Shown: positions 10,988-20,129, counted from the first letter of the stretch. The stretch: DNA of 40,978 nucleotides from Candidatus Rokuibacteriota bacterium (GCA_003220495.1 QHSP01000067.1:1-40978); one strand, 5' to 3'. The notes: generated from the sequence alone by a model not told the origin. Made by a program: numbers and translations.

Positions 10988-11016
10988 GCGGCGCCCACCT
11001 TCGACCGGGGCGCCGC
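10988..11016. terminator. Hairpin terminator candidate between tpx and the haem c gene
   Basis: A perfect 9-bp stem (GCGGCGCCC with GGGCGCCGC) and 11-base loop begin at the base after the tpx stop. The two flanking genes converge here, so it could end transcription from both sides. No T-run follows. Confidence 0.5.
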
Positions 11017-11048
11017 GGTCGGCCGCGGCGTCTCGGTCGAGTCTTGAT

Positions 11049-12002
11049 CTAGGACCCGCGCTCGAAGACGACCGTCACGGGCTTCGCGAACCGTCCCTTG
11101 ACGGACGGCATCGCCTGAATCGCGACCGGTCCGATCGTCACGGTGATCGTGTGCGCGCCGTCGGGCAAGGCGACGTTGACCCCGTAGTGAAAGCCCTGGC
11201 CGCCGACCATGGGCGCCAGGTTGACCTTGCGCGCGGGCTTGCCCGCCGCGCGGATCGTCGCCGACACCGGGAGATAGGGCACCGGCTCGCCGGTCGTACG
11301 ATCGGCGACGAAGACCATCAGATGGCCGGGCGCGGCGGCGGCGGCGCCGTGTCCGGCATGGCCGTCGTGGCCGGCGTGACCGCCGCCGCTCCGATAGTCG
11401 AGGCGCACCGTATAGTCGCCGGCCGTCGTCTCGGCCGGCGCGGCGGAGTGCATGTGATGGCCGCCCGCGGTCAGGCTCTTCAAGAACGCGACCAGGTCGA
11501 CGAGCTGGCTGACGCTCAGGCTGTCGGCGTAACTCGGCATGATCGACTTCCCGTCCGGCCCGGTGTAGCCCGGACCGTCGAGGATCACCGCGTTCGGCGC
11601 CAGGATCGACTCGGCGAAATACTCTCCGGGATGCTGGCCGCCCATGCCCGTCAGCTCGGGGCCGACGTTCTTCGCGTCGCCGCCTGCCGCAGGAAAATTC
11701 TCGCCGTGGATCGCGTGACACTTGTAACACTCGAGGTCGGCGAACACCTGCCGGCCCTTCACCGGATCGCCGCCGGGCAGCGCGAACTTCCAGCCGAGCG
11801 GCACGCCGCCCGACCGGTGGAGCTCCTCTATCGTGACTTTCTGGGACCTCGCGGCACCCTGGGCCGCGGAACCCGTCGGTGGCGAAGACGTCGGTGTTGT
11901 GGTGCGTTGCTCGTGTCCCTGGTGCTGGGCGAGCGCCGACGCCGCGAGCGCGACGAGCACCAGGGCCGCGCAGCCGAGAAGCCTCTTCGATCCCACCGTC
12001 AT
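11049..12002 (-). CDS. Secreted haem c protein with His-rich linker and P19/iron-transport-like C-terminal domain
   Basis: About 317 residues. A signal peptide (to about residue 26) is followed by a His/Gln/Thr-rich low-complexity segment, then a cytochrome c domain with the haem site CYKCH near residues 92-96 and a likely Met ligand in SIMPSYADSL. A His-rich stretch follows (HHMHSA near 180, then repeated GHAGHDGH). The last 110 residues look like the P19/Tp34 periplasmic iron- or copper-binding family (HLMVFVADRTTGEPVPYLPVS, LAPMVGGQGFHYGVNVALPDG). It probably binds haem and metal in the periplasm or at the membrane. The ATG at 12002 has a GAGG site five bases away; a GTG at 12008 is the alternative. 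The domain pairing is unusual; the P19 call is by motif only. Confidence 0.78.
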   Translation of the reverse strand: MTVGSKRLLGCAALVLVALAASALAQHQGHEQRTTTPTSSPPTGSAAQGAARSQKVTIEELHRSGGVPLGWKFALPGGDPVKGRQVFADLECYKCHAIHGENFPAAGGDAKNVGPELTGMGGQHPGEYFAESILAPNAVILDGPGYTGPDGKSIMPSYADSLSVSQLVDLVAFLKSLTAGGHHMHSAAPAETTAGDYTVRLDYRSGGGHAGHDGHAGHGAAAAAPGHLMVFVADRTTGEPVPYLPVSATIRAAGKPARKVNLAPMVGGQGFHYGVNVALPDGAHTITVTIGPVAIQAMPSVKGRFAKPVTVVFERGS

Positions 12003-12024
12003 GGTCACCTCGATCCTGCCCGTC

Positions 12025-12030
12025 AGTATA
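12025..12030 (-). promoter_or_regulatory. Possible -10 box for the haem c gene
   Basis: TATACT on the minus strand about 23 bases before the ATG, in the 141-base divergent gap with the double-GNAT gene. No clear -35 hexamer is visible, so this is tentative. Confidence 0.3.
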
Positions 12031-12143
12031 AGACCCGACGCTCAGGGAAAACCCGGCGCCCGATTGCGGTAGCTCCCCCAGGGGCGCCGCCTCGTGCCCT
12101 GTGTACGATCGAGTTGAGCGTGAAGGCGCGTCCCGTTGAAGCC

Positions 12144-13898
12144 ATGACCCCCACAATGACCTGCGCCCTCAAACTGGAGACTCATCGAGGGGATGCCGCG
12201 CTCGCGCTGATCGAGCGCCCCGACTTCAGACACGCGTGGCGATCCCTGCACCAATCATGCCCGTGGTCGACCGCGTTTCAAGCCAGTCCGTTCGCCGACA
12301 CATGGTACCGGTCGTATCGCGCGCAGTTCGCGCCGGTCGTCGTCGCCGGCTGGGCGGACGCGACGCTCACCGGCCTCGTGCTGCTCGCCATCAGCCACGA
12401 TGGGACGAGGCTCTGCCACGTCGGCGCGCAGCACGCCGAGTATCAGGTGTGGCTCAGCACCGATGACCGCTTCGTCGGCGCCGCGCTCGACGCGCTGGCC
12501 GCCGAATTTCCGGGCCGTCGGCTCCAGCTCCTCTTCGTCCCCCCCGGCGTTCCCTTCACGCCGCCGGACCGATGGCGGAGCCGATGCTTCCGGCGCCCGA
12601 TCCCGGCGCCCTTTCTCGCGACCCATCCGGCCGATACCGTCCGGGAGTCGATGCGAAAGAAGGCGAACAAGAGCAAGCTCAATCGCCTGACGCGGCTGGG
12701 CAAGATCACGTTCGAGCACGTGGCCGACGACGCCGCGTTCGCGGCGCTCCTGGATCAGATCGCTCCGCTCTACGATCTGCGCCAGGGCGCGGCCCACGCG
12801 GCGCTGCCGTTCCGCGAGGATCCCCTGAAGAAGTCGTTCTACCTGGCCCTGCAGCGCGAGACCGATCTCCTCCACGTCACGGCGATGCGCGTCGACGACG
12901 AGCTGGTCGCCGCCCACATCGGCGTTCGAAGCCGAAACACCGTCCTGGTGGGGATGCCGGCTCAGTCGCCGCGGTACGCCCGACATTCGGCCGGCAAGCT
13001 CCTGTTCTTCGAGCTCGCGCTGCTGCTCGAACAGGAAGGCGTCGACGCGCTCGACCTGACTCCCGGCGGCGAATACAAGGATCGCTTCGCGACCCGTTTC
13101 GACGAAGCGAGCACGTTGACCGTCGTCTTCTCTCGCGCGGGCGCCTGGCGACATCGCCAGCAGCGGAGGCTGATCGACGCCGCCAAGCGGCGCGGCGTCT
13201 CGACCGATTCGGTCAAGCGGACGCTCCGCACCGTGCGCCACACGGTCTCACACCTGCGGCCGGCGACCCTTCCGCTCCAGGTCGCGCGACGGCTGAAGCG
13301 CGCGGTGTGGGACGACGTCGAGCTGCGAATCTACCGGTTCCCGAGCGGAGCGTCGATGACCCATCCCGGGACGGTTCCCGTGGCGCGGGATCGCTTCGCA
13401 GACCTCGCGTGCTACGCGCCGGCCGAGCGGTGGCAGCCGACCGTGGACGCGTTCCTCCAGAGCGCCACGGAACGACTCGAAAACGGCGAGCACTGCTACA
13501 CCCACGTCGAGAACGGCGTGCTCGCGCACTACGGATGGCTCAGCGATCGTCAGGAGAGCACGTTCATGGACGAGGTCCACCAGTCGTGGACGCTCCCTCC
13601 GGGCGCGGCCGTCGCGTACGGCTTCTACACGCACCCTCGGTTCCGTGGCCGGGGCATGTACGCCGCGTCGCTCGGCCGCATGATCAGGGACGCCAAGGCC
13701 ATTCCCGGGCTCGGCGAGATCTACATCTGTGTCCGCGCCGACAACAAGCCCTCGCGCCGGGTCATCGAAAAGCTCGGGTTCGTCTACGATCGCAGCTTCC
13801 ACGAGCGGCGCCGGTTCCGGAGCGTTCGGCGGTGGTCCACCGGCGCCGGCGAATCCGACGGCTCGCGCGACGCTGAGGGCCCGCCGTCGCGGGCCTGA
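12144..13898 (+). CDS. Double-GNAT protein: CelD/FemAB-like N-terminal half plus C-terminal GNAT acetyltransferase
   Basis: About 584 residues with two acyltransferase-fold halves. Residues roughly 1-340 resemble the CelD/BcsL-FemAB group (FADTWYRSYRAQFAPVVVAGW, RKKANKSKLNRLTRLG, then GGEYKDRFATRFDE), often found in exopolysaccharide or cell-envelope gene sets. After a basic linker, residues about 400-570 form a second GNAT domain with the acetyl-CoA loop YTHPRFRGRGMYAASLGRMI and the closing VRADNKPSRRVIEKLGFVYDRS. The next gene, a polysaccharide deacetylase, starts within about 26 bases, so both probably modify the same glycan, for instance by exchanging N-acyl groups. The ATG at 12144 was taken; an in-frame GTG at 12120 and ATG at 12156 are possible. 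No function has been assigned to this exact pairing that I know of. Confidence 0.75.
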   Translation: MTPTMTCALKLETHRGDAALALIERPDFRHAWRSLHQSCPWSTAFQASPFADTWYRSYRAQFAPVVVAGWADATLTGLVLLAISHDGTRLCHVGAQHAEYQVWLSTDDRFVGAALDALAAEFPGRRLQLLFVPPGVPFTPPDRWRSRCFRRPIPAPFLATHPADTVRESMRKKANKSKLNRLTRLGKITFEHVADDAAFAALLDQIAPLYDLRQGAAHAALPFREDPLKKSFYLALQRETDLLHVTAMRVDDELVAAHIGVRSRNTVLVGMPAQSPRYARHSAGKLLFFELALLLEQEGVDALDLTPGGEYKDRFATRFDEASTLTVVFSRAGAWRHRQQRRLIDAAKRRGVSTDSVKRTLRTVRHTVSHLRPATLPLQVARRLKRAVWDDVELRIYRFPSGASMTHPGTVPVARDRFADLACYAPAERWQPTVDAFLQSATERLENGEHCYTHVENGVLAHYGWLSDRQESTFMDEVHQSWTLPPGAAVAYGFYTHPRFRGRGMYAASLGRMIRDAKAIPGLGEIYICVRADNKPSRRVIEKLGFVYDRSFHERRRFRSVRRWSTGAGESDGSRDAEGPPSRA

Positions 13899-13924
13899 GA
13901 GGCTTGAAGGGGGACGAGACCGCC

Positions 13925-14992
13925 GTGCTGCGAGCCGCGAGATTGGCGCTCCTGGGAACGCTCGGCGCCCTCGGCCTGGACGAAGTGGCTCTGCGAACCC
14001 GATGGCGACGGAATCGCCTGCTCATACTCGGCTATCATGGGGTTGCGCTCGACGACGAGCATCAGTGGGATCCCACGCTCTACATGCCCGCGCGGGTCCT
14101 GCGCCGCCGGCTCCAGCTGATCCACGAAGCCGGATGCCACGTGCTGGCGCTGGACGACGCCGTCCGCCGGTTGTACGACGGCGAGCTGCCTCCCCGGAGC
14201 GTCGTGCTCACGTTCGACGATGGCGCCTACGACTTCTATGCGCGGGCGTTCCCGATCGTCGAGACCTTCGGCTACCCGGTGACGGTGTATCTCACGACCT
14301 TCTACGCGGAGCTCAATCGCCCGGTCTACGACTCGATGGCCTCGTATCTCGTGTGGAAGGGCCGCGGTCGCGTCCTGCGCTGGCCCGAGGTGCTCGGCCG
14401 GCACGGCGATGTCGCGCTGACGGACGACGGCCGGCGCCTCGTCCGGGAACGGTTGTGGCGCTACCCCGTCGAGCACGGGCTGAGCGGCCGCGACAAGGAC
14501 GCGCTGCTCGCGCGGCTGGCCGCGCGTCTCGAGGTCGACTACGACGACATCCTGCGGCGCCGGCTGCTCCAGCTGATGACCTTGTCGGAGGCCGGCGAGC
14601 TCGCGCGCCGCGGGGTCGATCTGCAGCTTCACACCCATCGGCACCGGGTCTCGCTCGAGGAGGCGGTCTTCGCTCGGGAGGTCGGGGACAATCGGGAGCG
14701 GCTCCGGAGGCTTCGCGCCTCCGAGGCCACACACTTCTGCTATCCCGGCGGCGTTACCCGGCGCGAATTCCTCCCGTGGCTTCGCCGCTCGAACATCGCG
14801 TCGGCGACGACCTGCGCGCCCGGCATCGCTTCGCGCCGTCACGACCGGCTGCTGTTGCCGCGCTACGTCGACAGCGCCGAGCGCTCGGACGCCGAGTTCC
14901 GGGGATGGCTCGCCGGCGTCGCGGCGCTCCTGCCCAGGCGCCGCCAGGCCGAGGCAATCGGCCAGTTCCTCGAAGAGCCCGGCGCCCCCTGA
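13925..14992 (+). CDS. Polysaccharide deacetylase family protein (NodB/CE4)
   Basis: A 355-residue carbohydrate esterase family 4 protein that would remove N- or O-acetyl groups from a polysaccharide. The catalytic motif TFDDG is near residues 96-100 and the metal motif HTHRH near 236-240; a later FCYPGG matches the family. There is an insertion between the motifs (about residues 125-215), longer than in NodB and more like large exopolysaccharide-associated deacetylases. The GTG at 13925 has a purine-rich GGGGACGAG just upstream; a TTG at 13904 is the other choice. It follows the double-GNAT gene closely and probably shares its transcript. Confidence 0.88.
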   Translation: MLRAARLALLGTLGALGLDEVALRTRWRRNRLLILGYHGVALDDEHQWDPTLYMPARVLRRRLQLIHEAGCHVLALDDAVRRLYDGELPPRSVVLTFDDGAYDFYARAFPIVETFGYPVTVYLTTFYAELNRPVYDSMASYLVWKGRGRVLRWPEVLGRHGDVALTDDGRRLVRERLWRYPVEHGLSGRDKDALLARLAARLEVDYDDILRRRLLQLMTLSEAGELARRGVDLQLHTHRHRVSLEEAVFAREVGDNRERLRRLRASEATHFCYPGGVTRREFLPWLRRSNIASATTCAPGIASRRHDRLLLPRYVDSAERSDAEFRGWLAGVAALLPRRRQAEAIGQFLEEPGAP

Positions 14993-14998
14993 CGCGCT

Positions 14999-16444
14999 CT
15001 ACGAGAGATCGACCCAGACCGTCTTGGTCTCGGTGTAGTGCTCGAGGCCGGCCGAGCCCATCTCGCGCCCGAACCCCGACTCCTTGAACCCGCCGAACGG
15101 CAGCGCCGCGTCGAAGAGGTTGTAGGCGTTGACCCACACGGTGCCGGCGCGGATCGCGCGCGCGGCCTTGAGCGCCTTGGTGACGTCGCGCGTCCACACC
15201 GCCGCGGCCAGACCGTAGGTCGTCGAGTTGCCCTCGGCGATCCCTTCGTCGATCGACTTGAACGGGATCACGGAGAGCACGGGCCCGAAGATCTCCTCGC
15301 GGGCGATCTTCATCGTGTTGGTGACGCCGTCGAAGATCGTCGGCTCGACGAAATACCCTTTGCCCGCGCCGACGTTCGCCCGGCCGCCGCCGGCGACGAC
15401 CCGCGCGCCCTCCTTCTTGCCCGCGTCGATGTAGCCGAGCACGGTCTCCATCTGCTGCCTGGAGACGACCGGCCCCATCCGCGTCGCCTTGTCCATCGGG
15501 TCGCCGACCTTGAGGGTCTTGACCCGGTCCGTGAGCTTCGACATGAAGTCGTCGTGGATCTTGTCCTCGAGGAAGAGCCGCGAGCCGGCGGCGCACACCT
15601 CGCCCTTGTTGTAGAAGATGCCCGTGAGCGCCCCCTTCACCGCCGCTTCCATGTCGGCGTCGGCGAAGACGATGTTCGGCGACTTGCCGCCGAGCTCGAG
15701 CGAGAGCCGCTTGAGCGTGCCGGCGGCCTCCCGCATGATCCCCTTGCCCACGTCGGTCGAACCCGTAAAGGCGATCTTGTCGACGCGCGGGTCGCGCACC
15801 ATCGCCATCCCGACCTGGCCGCCGGGCCCGGTGACGACGTTGAAGACGCCTTCCGGCAGCCCCGCCTCTTGCGTGAGCTCGGCGAACTTGAGCGCGGTGA
15901 GCGGCGTCAGCGACGCCGGCTTGAGCACGACCGTGTTGCCCGCGGCCAGGGCCGGCGCGATCTTCCACGAGGAGAGCAAGAACGGAAAGTTCCACGGCAC
16001 GATCGCGCCGACCACGCCGAGGGGCTGGCGCAGGGTGAAGGTGAAGGCGTTCTCGCGCAAGCCGAGCGTCTCACCGTGGATCTTGGTGGCCCAGCCCGCG
16101 TAGTAGCGGAAGACCTCCGCGGCGAACGGGATCTCGACCTTGCCGGAGTCGAAGAGGGTCTTGCCCGTGTTGAGGCTCTCGAGCCGCGCCATCTCGTCGA
16201 GGTTCTGCGTGATCAGGTCGCCGAGCTTCCAGACGATCCGCCCGCGCTCGGCCGCGCTCATCCGCGGCCACGGCCCCGAGTCGAAGGCCTTGCGCGCCGC
16301 CGCGACGGCCAGATCGACGTCGCGCTCGTCGCCGCGCCCCACCCGGGCGCTCGGCTCCTCCGTCGCCGGATTGATCGTGTCGTACGTCGAGCCGGAGGCC
16401 GGCGCGCGCCAGGTGCCCGCGATGAAGAGCTGTCCAGTGTTCAT
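14999..16444 (-). CDS. NAD(P)-dependent aldehyde dehydrogenase
   Basis: A 481-residue ALDH superfamily enzyme that oxidises an aldehyde to its acid. Catalytic residues can be read directly: Asn152 in PWNFP, Glu250 in LELGGKSP, and nucleophile Cys284 in GEVCAAGSR. The NAD fold motif FTGSTDVG is near residues 226-233. The sequence is closest in style to the betaine/phenylacetaldehyde/ALDH1-2 group, which is too broad to give a substrate. A GGGAG site precedes the ATG. It is the last gene of the minus-strand run, 19 bases after the glycosyltransferase, and ends six bases from the convergent deacetylase. Confidence 0.94.
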   Translation of the reverse strand: MNTGQLFIAGTWRAPASGSTYDTINPATEEPSARVGRGDERDVDLAVAAARKAFDSGPWPRMSAAERGRIVWKLGDLITQNLDEMARLESLNTGKTLFDSGKVEIPFAAEVFRYYAGWATKIHGETLGLRENAFTFTLRQPLGVVGAIVPWNFPFLLSSWKIAPALAAGNTVVLKPASLTPLTALKFAELTQEAGLPEGVFNVVTGPGGQVGMAMVRDPRVDKIAFTGSTDVGKGIMREAAGTLKRLSLELGGKSPNIVFADADMEAAVKGALTGIFYNKGEVCAAGSRLFLEDKIHDDFMSKLTDRVKTLKVGDPMDKATRMGPVVSRQQMETVLGYIDAGKKEGARVVAGGGRANVGAGKGYFVEPTIFDGVTNTMKIAREEIFGPVLSVIPFKSIDEGIAEGNSTTYGLAAAVWTRDVTKALKAARAIRAGTVWVNAYNLFDAALPFGGFKESGFGREMGSAGLEHYTETKTVWVDLS

Positions 16445-16463
16445 GATGTGACTCCCTGGGGTA

Positions 16464-18080
16464 TTACGGACGTGGTGGTGAGGTGGTGCGATACGCGACG
16501 ACCGCGATCGGACGGAGCGCGAGACGATCGCGCATCAGGACCGTGAAGCCGTCGCCGTCTTCCAGCGACGTGAGCGCGCGGTCGGTCACGATGGCGACGG
16601 CCGGCCCGTCGCCACGCACGACCTCGCGGAGATTGCGAGCGGTCCCGGCCGGCACGACCGGGCGACGTAGATAGAACGCGAGCGGCATGTCGGCCAGACC
16701 GAGGGTCGCGACGACCGGCGACTCGCGCAGGAGCGGCTTCATTCGCTCGCGGAGCCCGGCGTAGTCGTAGGCGGCGTTTCTCCGCTCGAGCTCCCAGTGG
16801 TAGCTCGAGACGACCAGCACGGCGCAGCCCACCCACGCCGCGGCGAACGCGTGCCGCAGGCGCCCGTCGCGCGCGCCCATCATCAGCGCGGCCGCGACCG
16901 CCGCTACGGTGGCGACGAGCACGATCGCCTGGGCGACGTAGGCCGGCCAGACCATCGAGACCTCGTTGAGCGCGTTGCGCCGGTAGAACGCGCCGGCGAC
17001 TCCGGCGGCGACGAGGAGCGCGCCGGCGGCGGCGCAAATCCGCCACGGGATCCTCGGAGCGAGGCGCCGGCTGACGAGGCTCTCCGCCCACCAGCCGATC
17101 AGCAAGGAGGCCGGCGCCACGAGCGGCAGATAGTAGCGGAAGCGCTGCTGCTGCGACATGGCGATGACGACGAACATCGTCGCGAACGCCACGACGAGGA
17201 GGAAGATCGCGTCTCGCTCGGGGCCGCGGCGCCGGAGGAGGCGAGCCGCCTCGACGAAGGCGATCGGGACGAGGAATACCCACGGAAAGAGGATGCCGAA
17301 GGCATTCTGAACCGGCTCCGCCACCATTCCGGCGCGCAGATCTTGGGGCAGATACCAGAGGATCTGGTTGTGAACGACCGCCTGGCGTAACCCTTCGGCG
17401 TGATGGAACAGCCGGAAGACCGGCCAGGGGGCGACGACCAGCGCGAGCAGCGGCAATCCGAGCGGCAGGGTGAGCGCCCGCCAGCCTGCGGCGCGTCGGC
17501 CCATGGCCGCCCAGGCCACCGCGACGATGAGCGGCATGAAGCCGCCCGGACCCTTGGCCCAGAACGCGAGACCGACGAGGACGTAGAAGCCGACCCACGC
17601 GCGAGGCACGCCACGCGTCATCCGCCAGAGCATCCACAGGCTCGCCGTGATGAACGCCGTCATCAGCATGTCGGGCATCGGGATGCGGCCGTGCAGGAAG
17701 ACGCCCTGCGTGGTGGCGGCGGTCAGCGCGGCGTACGTGCCCGCCGCGGCGCCGAACATCTCGCGGCCGAGGCCGAAGATCACGAGCACCGTCGCGAACG
17801 CCGCCACCGCCGAGGGAATCACGGCGGTGAACTGGGTCACGTAGCCGAGCGGCCACGACACGAGCGCGATCAGCCAGGCCAGGAGGATCGGCTTGTTGTG
17901 GTAGACGCTGCCGTTCAGGATCGGGAACAGCCAGTCACCGCGCGTGAGGATGTCCTGCGCCAGGAGCGGGAACCGGGCCTCGTCGTTGGTCGTGAGGATG
18001 CGGCGGCCGAGATCCACTCCCACCATCACCGCCGCGCCCCCGACGACCCAGAGCAGCGCGCGCCGGTCCTCCCGCGTCAC
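16464..18080 (-). CDS. ArnT/PMT-like membrane glycosyltransferase (GT39/GT83 type)
   Basis: A 538-residue multi-pass membrane protein. The N-terminal region carries the GT-C hallmark of an acidic residue after the first helix (ILTTNDEARFPLLAQDIL), then PILNGSVYHNKPILLAWLIAL, as in ArnT, which transfers aminoarabinose from a lipid carrier to lipid A. About 11-12 hydrophobic helices follow, then a soluble C-terminal domain of about 100 residues. It probably uses an undecaprenyl-phosphate sugar, with an unknown acceptor (lipid A, protein or glycan). The start is a GTG at 18080 overlapping the D-aminoacylase stop as GTGA; the frame stays open far upstream but only as antisense or alternative-frame noise. 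Confidence 0.85.
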   Translation of the reverse strand: MTREDRRALLWVVGGAAVMVGVDLGRRILTTNDEARFPLLAQDILTRGDWLFPILNGSVYHNKPILLAWLIALVSWPLGYVTQFTAVIPSAVAAFATVLVIFGLGREMFGAAAGTYAALTAATTQGVFLHGRIPMPDMLMTAFITASLWMLWRMTRGVPRAWVGFYVLVGLAFWAKGPGGFMPLIVAVAWAAMGRRAAGWRALTLPLGLPLLALVVAPWPVFRLFHHAEGLRQAVVHNQILWYLPQDLRAGMVAEPVQNAFGILFPWVFLVPIAFVEAARLLRRRGPERDAIFLLVVAFATMFVVIAMSQQQRFRYYLPLVAPASLLIGWWAESLVSRRLAPRIPWRICAAAGALLVAAGVAGAFYRRNALNEVSMVWPAYVAQAIVLVATVAAVAAALMMGARDGRLRHAFAAAWVGCAVLVVSSYHWELERRNAAYDYAGLRERMKPLLRESPVVATLGLADMPLAFYLRRPVVPAGTARNLREVVRGDGPAVAIVTDRALTSLEDGDGFTVLMRDRLALRPIAVVAYRTTSPPRP

Positions 18081-19675
18081 GGCGTGAGGATGCGCCCCGT
18101 GCCAGCCGGGTTCATGCGCCCGCCGTCGACGACGACGGCGCCGTTGACGACGACGTAGGGGATGCCGCTCGGATAGCGATGGGGCTCGGCGAAGGTCGAT
18201 TCGTCGCGGACGCCGCGCGGATCGAAGATCACGAGGTCCGCGGCGTACCCCTCGCGCACCAGCCCGCGATCGCGCAGGCGCAGCCGCGCGGCGCACATGC
18301 CGGTCATCTTGTAGACGGCGGTCTCCAGCGGGAACAGCTTCTGCTGGCGGGCGTACTCGCCGAGCACGCGCGGGAACGTCCCGTAGGTGCGCGGGTGCGG
18401 CTTCCCCGGACGGTCCCCGTCTCCCGAGTAGAGCGGGATCGAGTCGGAGCCGATCATGAGCAGCGGGTGGGCGAGCACCTTGGCAACGTTCTCGATGCTC
18501 TGCGAGAAGCTGACCATGCCGACCGTGCACTTCTGCTCGAGCAGGAGGTTCATCAAGGTCTCGGCCGGCGCCATCCCGGACTGGCGCGCGATCTGCGCGA
18601 GGCTCAGCCCTTCGAGCTCGCGCCGCCGGCAGGTGGCGATGAAGACCTGGTCGAAGCCAATGCCCCCCTGCGAGACGGTGCCCCAGCGCTCGCCGTCGAT
18701 CAGACACTCCTCGACGATGCGACGCCGCGTGGGGCGGTCCGCGAGCCGCTCGAGCAGCTTGGTCAACCCCCCGTCGTGCGCCCACGCCGGCATCATGTTG
18801 TCGAGCTTCGTGCTGCCCGCGTTGTAGGGATAGACGTCGCCGAAGACGTCCACGCCGCGCGCCCGGGCCGACTCGAAGAGGCGCAGCGCGGCGTCGATCT
18901 TCGGCCAGTTCTCCCGGCCGGAGGCCTTCACGTGCGAGACCTGCACGCCGACCCCCGCCTCCTCGCCGATGCGGATGGCCTCGTTGATCGAGTCGAGGAG
19001 CATCGAGGACTCGCCGCGGATGTGCGAGAAGTAGTAGCCGCCGCGCGGGGCCATCGCCCGGGCCAGGGCGATCAGCTCCTCGGTGTCCGAGTAGGCGCTC
19101 GGCGCGTAGACGAGGCCGGTGGAGAAGCCGAACGCGCCGGCGTCCATCGCCTCGCCGAGCAGCCGCTGCATCCCGCGCAGGTCGTCGGCGCCGGCCGGCC
19201 GCGCCTCGAACCCCATCGCCGCGATGCGGAGCGCGCCGTGGCCGACGAAGTGCGCGATGTTGACGGTTGGACGGATCGCCCGCAGCGCGTCGAGGTACTG
19301 CGCGAACGACTCCCAGTTGAGATCGAGGCTCGCGCCGATGCCGCCCGCCCAGCCCTGGACGATCTCGCGCTGGTCCGGCCGCAGCGGCGCCTGCGAGAAC
19401 GAGCACATCCCGACGACCTCGGTCGTCACGCCCTGTCGCACCTTCGACTCGGCCGACGGGCAGGCGAAGTAGAAGAGGTCGGAGTGCGAGTGCATGTCGA
19501 TGAAGCCCGGCGCCACCGCGTGGCCGCCGGCGTCGATCACGCGCGCGGCCTCGCCCGACAGGCCGGGGCCGATGGCGACGATCCGGTCGCCCTCGACGGC
19601 GACGTCCGCGGGCCGCGCGGGCGCGCCGCTTCCGTCGATCAGGGAGCCGTTGCGGACGAGGAGCGACCAGGCCAA
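18077..19675 (-). CDS. N-acyl-D-amino-acid deacylase (D-aminoacylase, amidohydrolase family)
   Basis: A 532-residue amidohydrolase. The N-terminus has the composite beta-sandwich segment (VRNGSLIDGSGAPARPADV), then metal motif FIDMHSHSD near residues 58-66, VGMCSFSQAP (family cysteine ligand position near 89), SHIRGES and QVSHVKASG with further His ligands, and the catalytic Asp in LLMIGSDSIPL. Members hydrolyse N-acyl-D-amino acids, or dihydropyrimidine-like amides, releasing D-amino acids. The start is a TTG at 19675, with a GGAAGAG-like site just before it, four bases after the cyclophilin stop. The glycosyltransferase overlaps its 3' end. Confidence 0.92.
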   Translation of the reverse strand: MAWSLLVRNGSLIDGSGAPARPADVAVEGDRIVAIGPGLSGEAARVIDAGGHAVAPGFIDMHSHSDLFYFACPSAESKVRQGVTTEVVGMCSFSQAPLRPDQREIVQGWAGGIGASLDLNWESFAQYLDALRAIRPTVNIAHFVGHGALRIAAMGFEARPAGADDLRGMQRLLGEAMDAGAFGFSTGLVYAPSAYSDTEELIALARAMAPRGGYYFSHIRGESSMLLDSINEAIRIGEEAGVGVQVSHVKASGRENWPKIDAALRLFESARARGVDVFGDVYPYNAGSTKLDNMMPAWAHDGGLTKLLERLADRPTRRRIVEECLIDGERWGTVSQGGIGFDQVFIATCRRRELEGLSLAQIARQSGMAPAETLMNLLLEQKCTVGMVSFSQSIENVAKVLAHPLLMIGSDSIPLYSGDGDRPGKPHPRTYGTFPRVLGEYARQQKLFPLETAVYKMTGMCAARLRLRDRGLVREGYAADLVIFDPRGVRDESTFAEPHRYPSGIPYVVVNGAVVVDGGRMNPAGTGRILTP

Positions 19676-19678
19676 CCG

Positions 19679-20113
19679 CTACTCTTCCGCGATCGTGACC
19701 GACGTCATCTTGTCGCCCTGCTTGATGCGATCGACGAGCTCCATGCCCGACACCACTTTGCCGAAGACCGTGTACTGGCCGTCGAGGTGGGGCGTGTTCC
19801 CGTAGCAGATGTAGAACTGGCTCCCCGCGGAGTCCGGGTGCTGGCTGCGCGCCATCGCCAGGGTTCCGCGCACGTGCTTCTGCTTGTTGAACTCCGCCTT
19901 GATCGTGTAGCCCGGGCCGCCGGTGCCGTTGCCCTTCGGACAACCGCCCTGCACGACGAAGTCGGGCACGACCCGGTGGAAGTTGAGGCCGTTGTAGAAA
20001 CCCTTCTTGGTCAGGGTGACGAAGTTCTCAACGGTCTTCGGCGCGTCCTCCGGGAAGAACTCGAGCCGAATCTCGCCGCCCTTCTCGAGCGCGATGACGC
20101 CGGTCTGCTTCAC
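19679..20113 (-). CDS. Cytoplasmic cyclophilin-type peptidyl-prolyl isomerase
   Basis: A 144-residue cyclophilin that speeds proline cis-trans isomerisation. Active-site landmarks are present: FHRVVPDFVVQGG, GPGYTIKAEF, MARSQHPDSAGSQFYI and the HLDGQYTVFGKV loop. It has no signal peptide, so it should act in the cytoplasm. The GTG at 20113 has an AAAGGA site at proper spacing; a TTG at 20137 would put that site inside the gene. It lies 16 bases after a second cyclophilin, which does have a signal peptide; the two are evident tandem duplicates. Confidence 0.94.
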   Translation of the reverse strand: MKQTGVIALEKGGEIRLEFFPEDAPKTVENFVTLTKKGFYNGLNFHRVVPDFVVQGGCPKGNGTGGPGYTIKAEFNKQKHVRGTLAMARSQHPDSAGSQFYICYGNTPHLDGQYTVFGKVVSGMELVDRIKQGDKMTSVTIAEE

Positions 20114-20129
20114 GAGGTTTCCTTTCTGA

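Noticed and set aside
11151-12143. N-terminal extension of the double-GNAT frame across the haem c gene
   Set aside because: It is antisense to a gene with signal peptide and CYKCH site, and GNAT homology begins only after 12144.
18081-19943. Very long N-terminal extension of the glycosyltransferase frame
   Set aside because: It lies in another frame of the D-aminoacylase and cyclophilin genes, with an arginine-rich composition typical of high-GC shadow frames.
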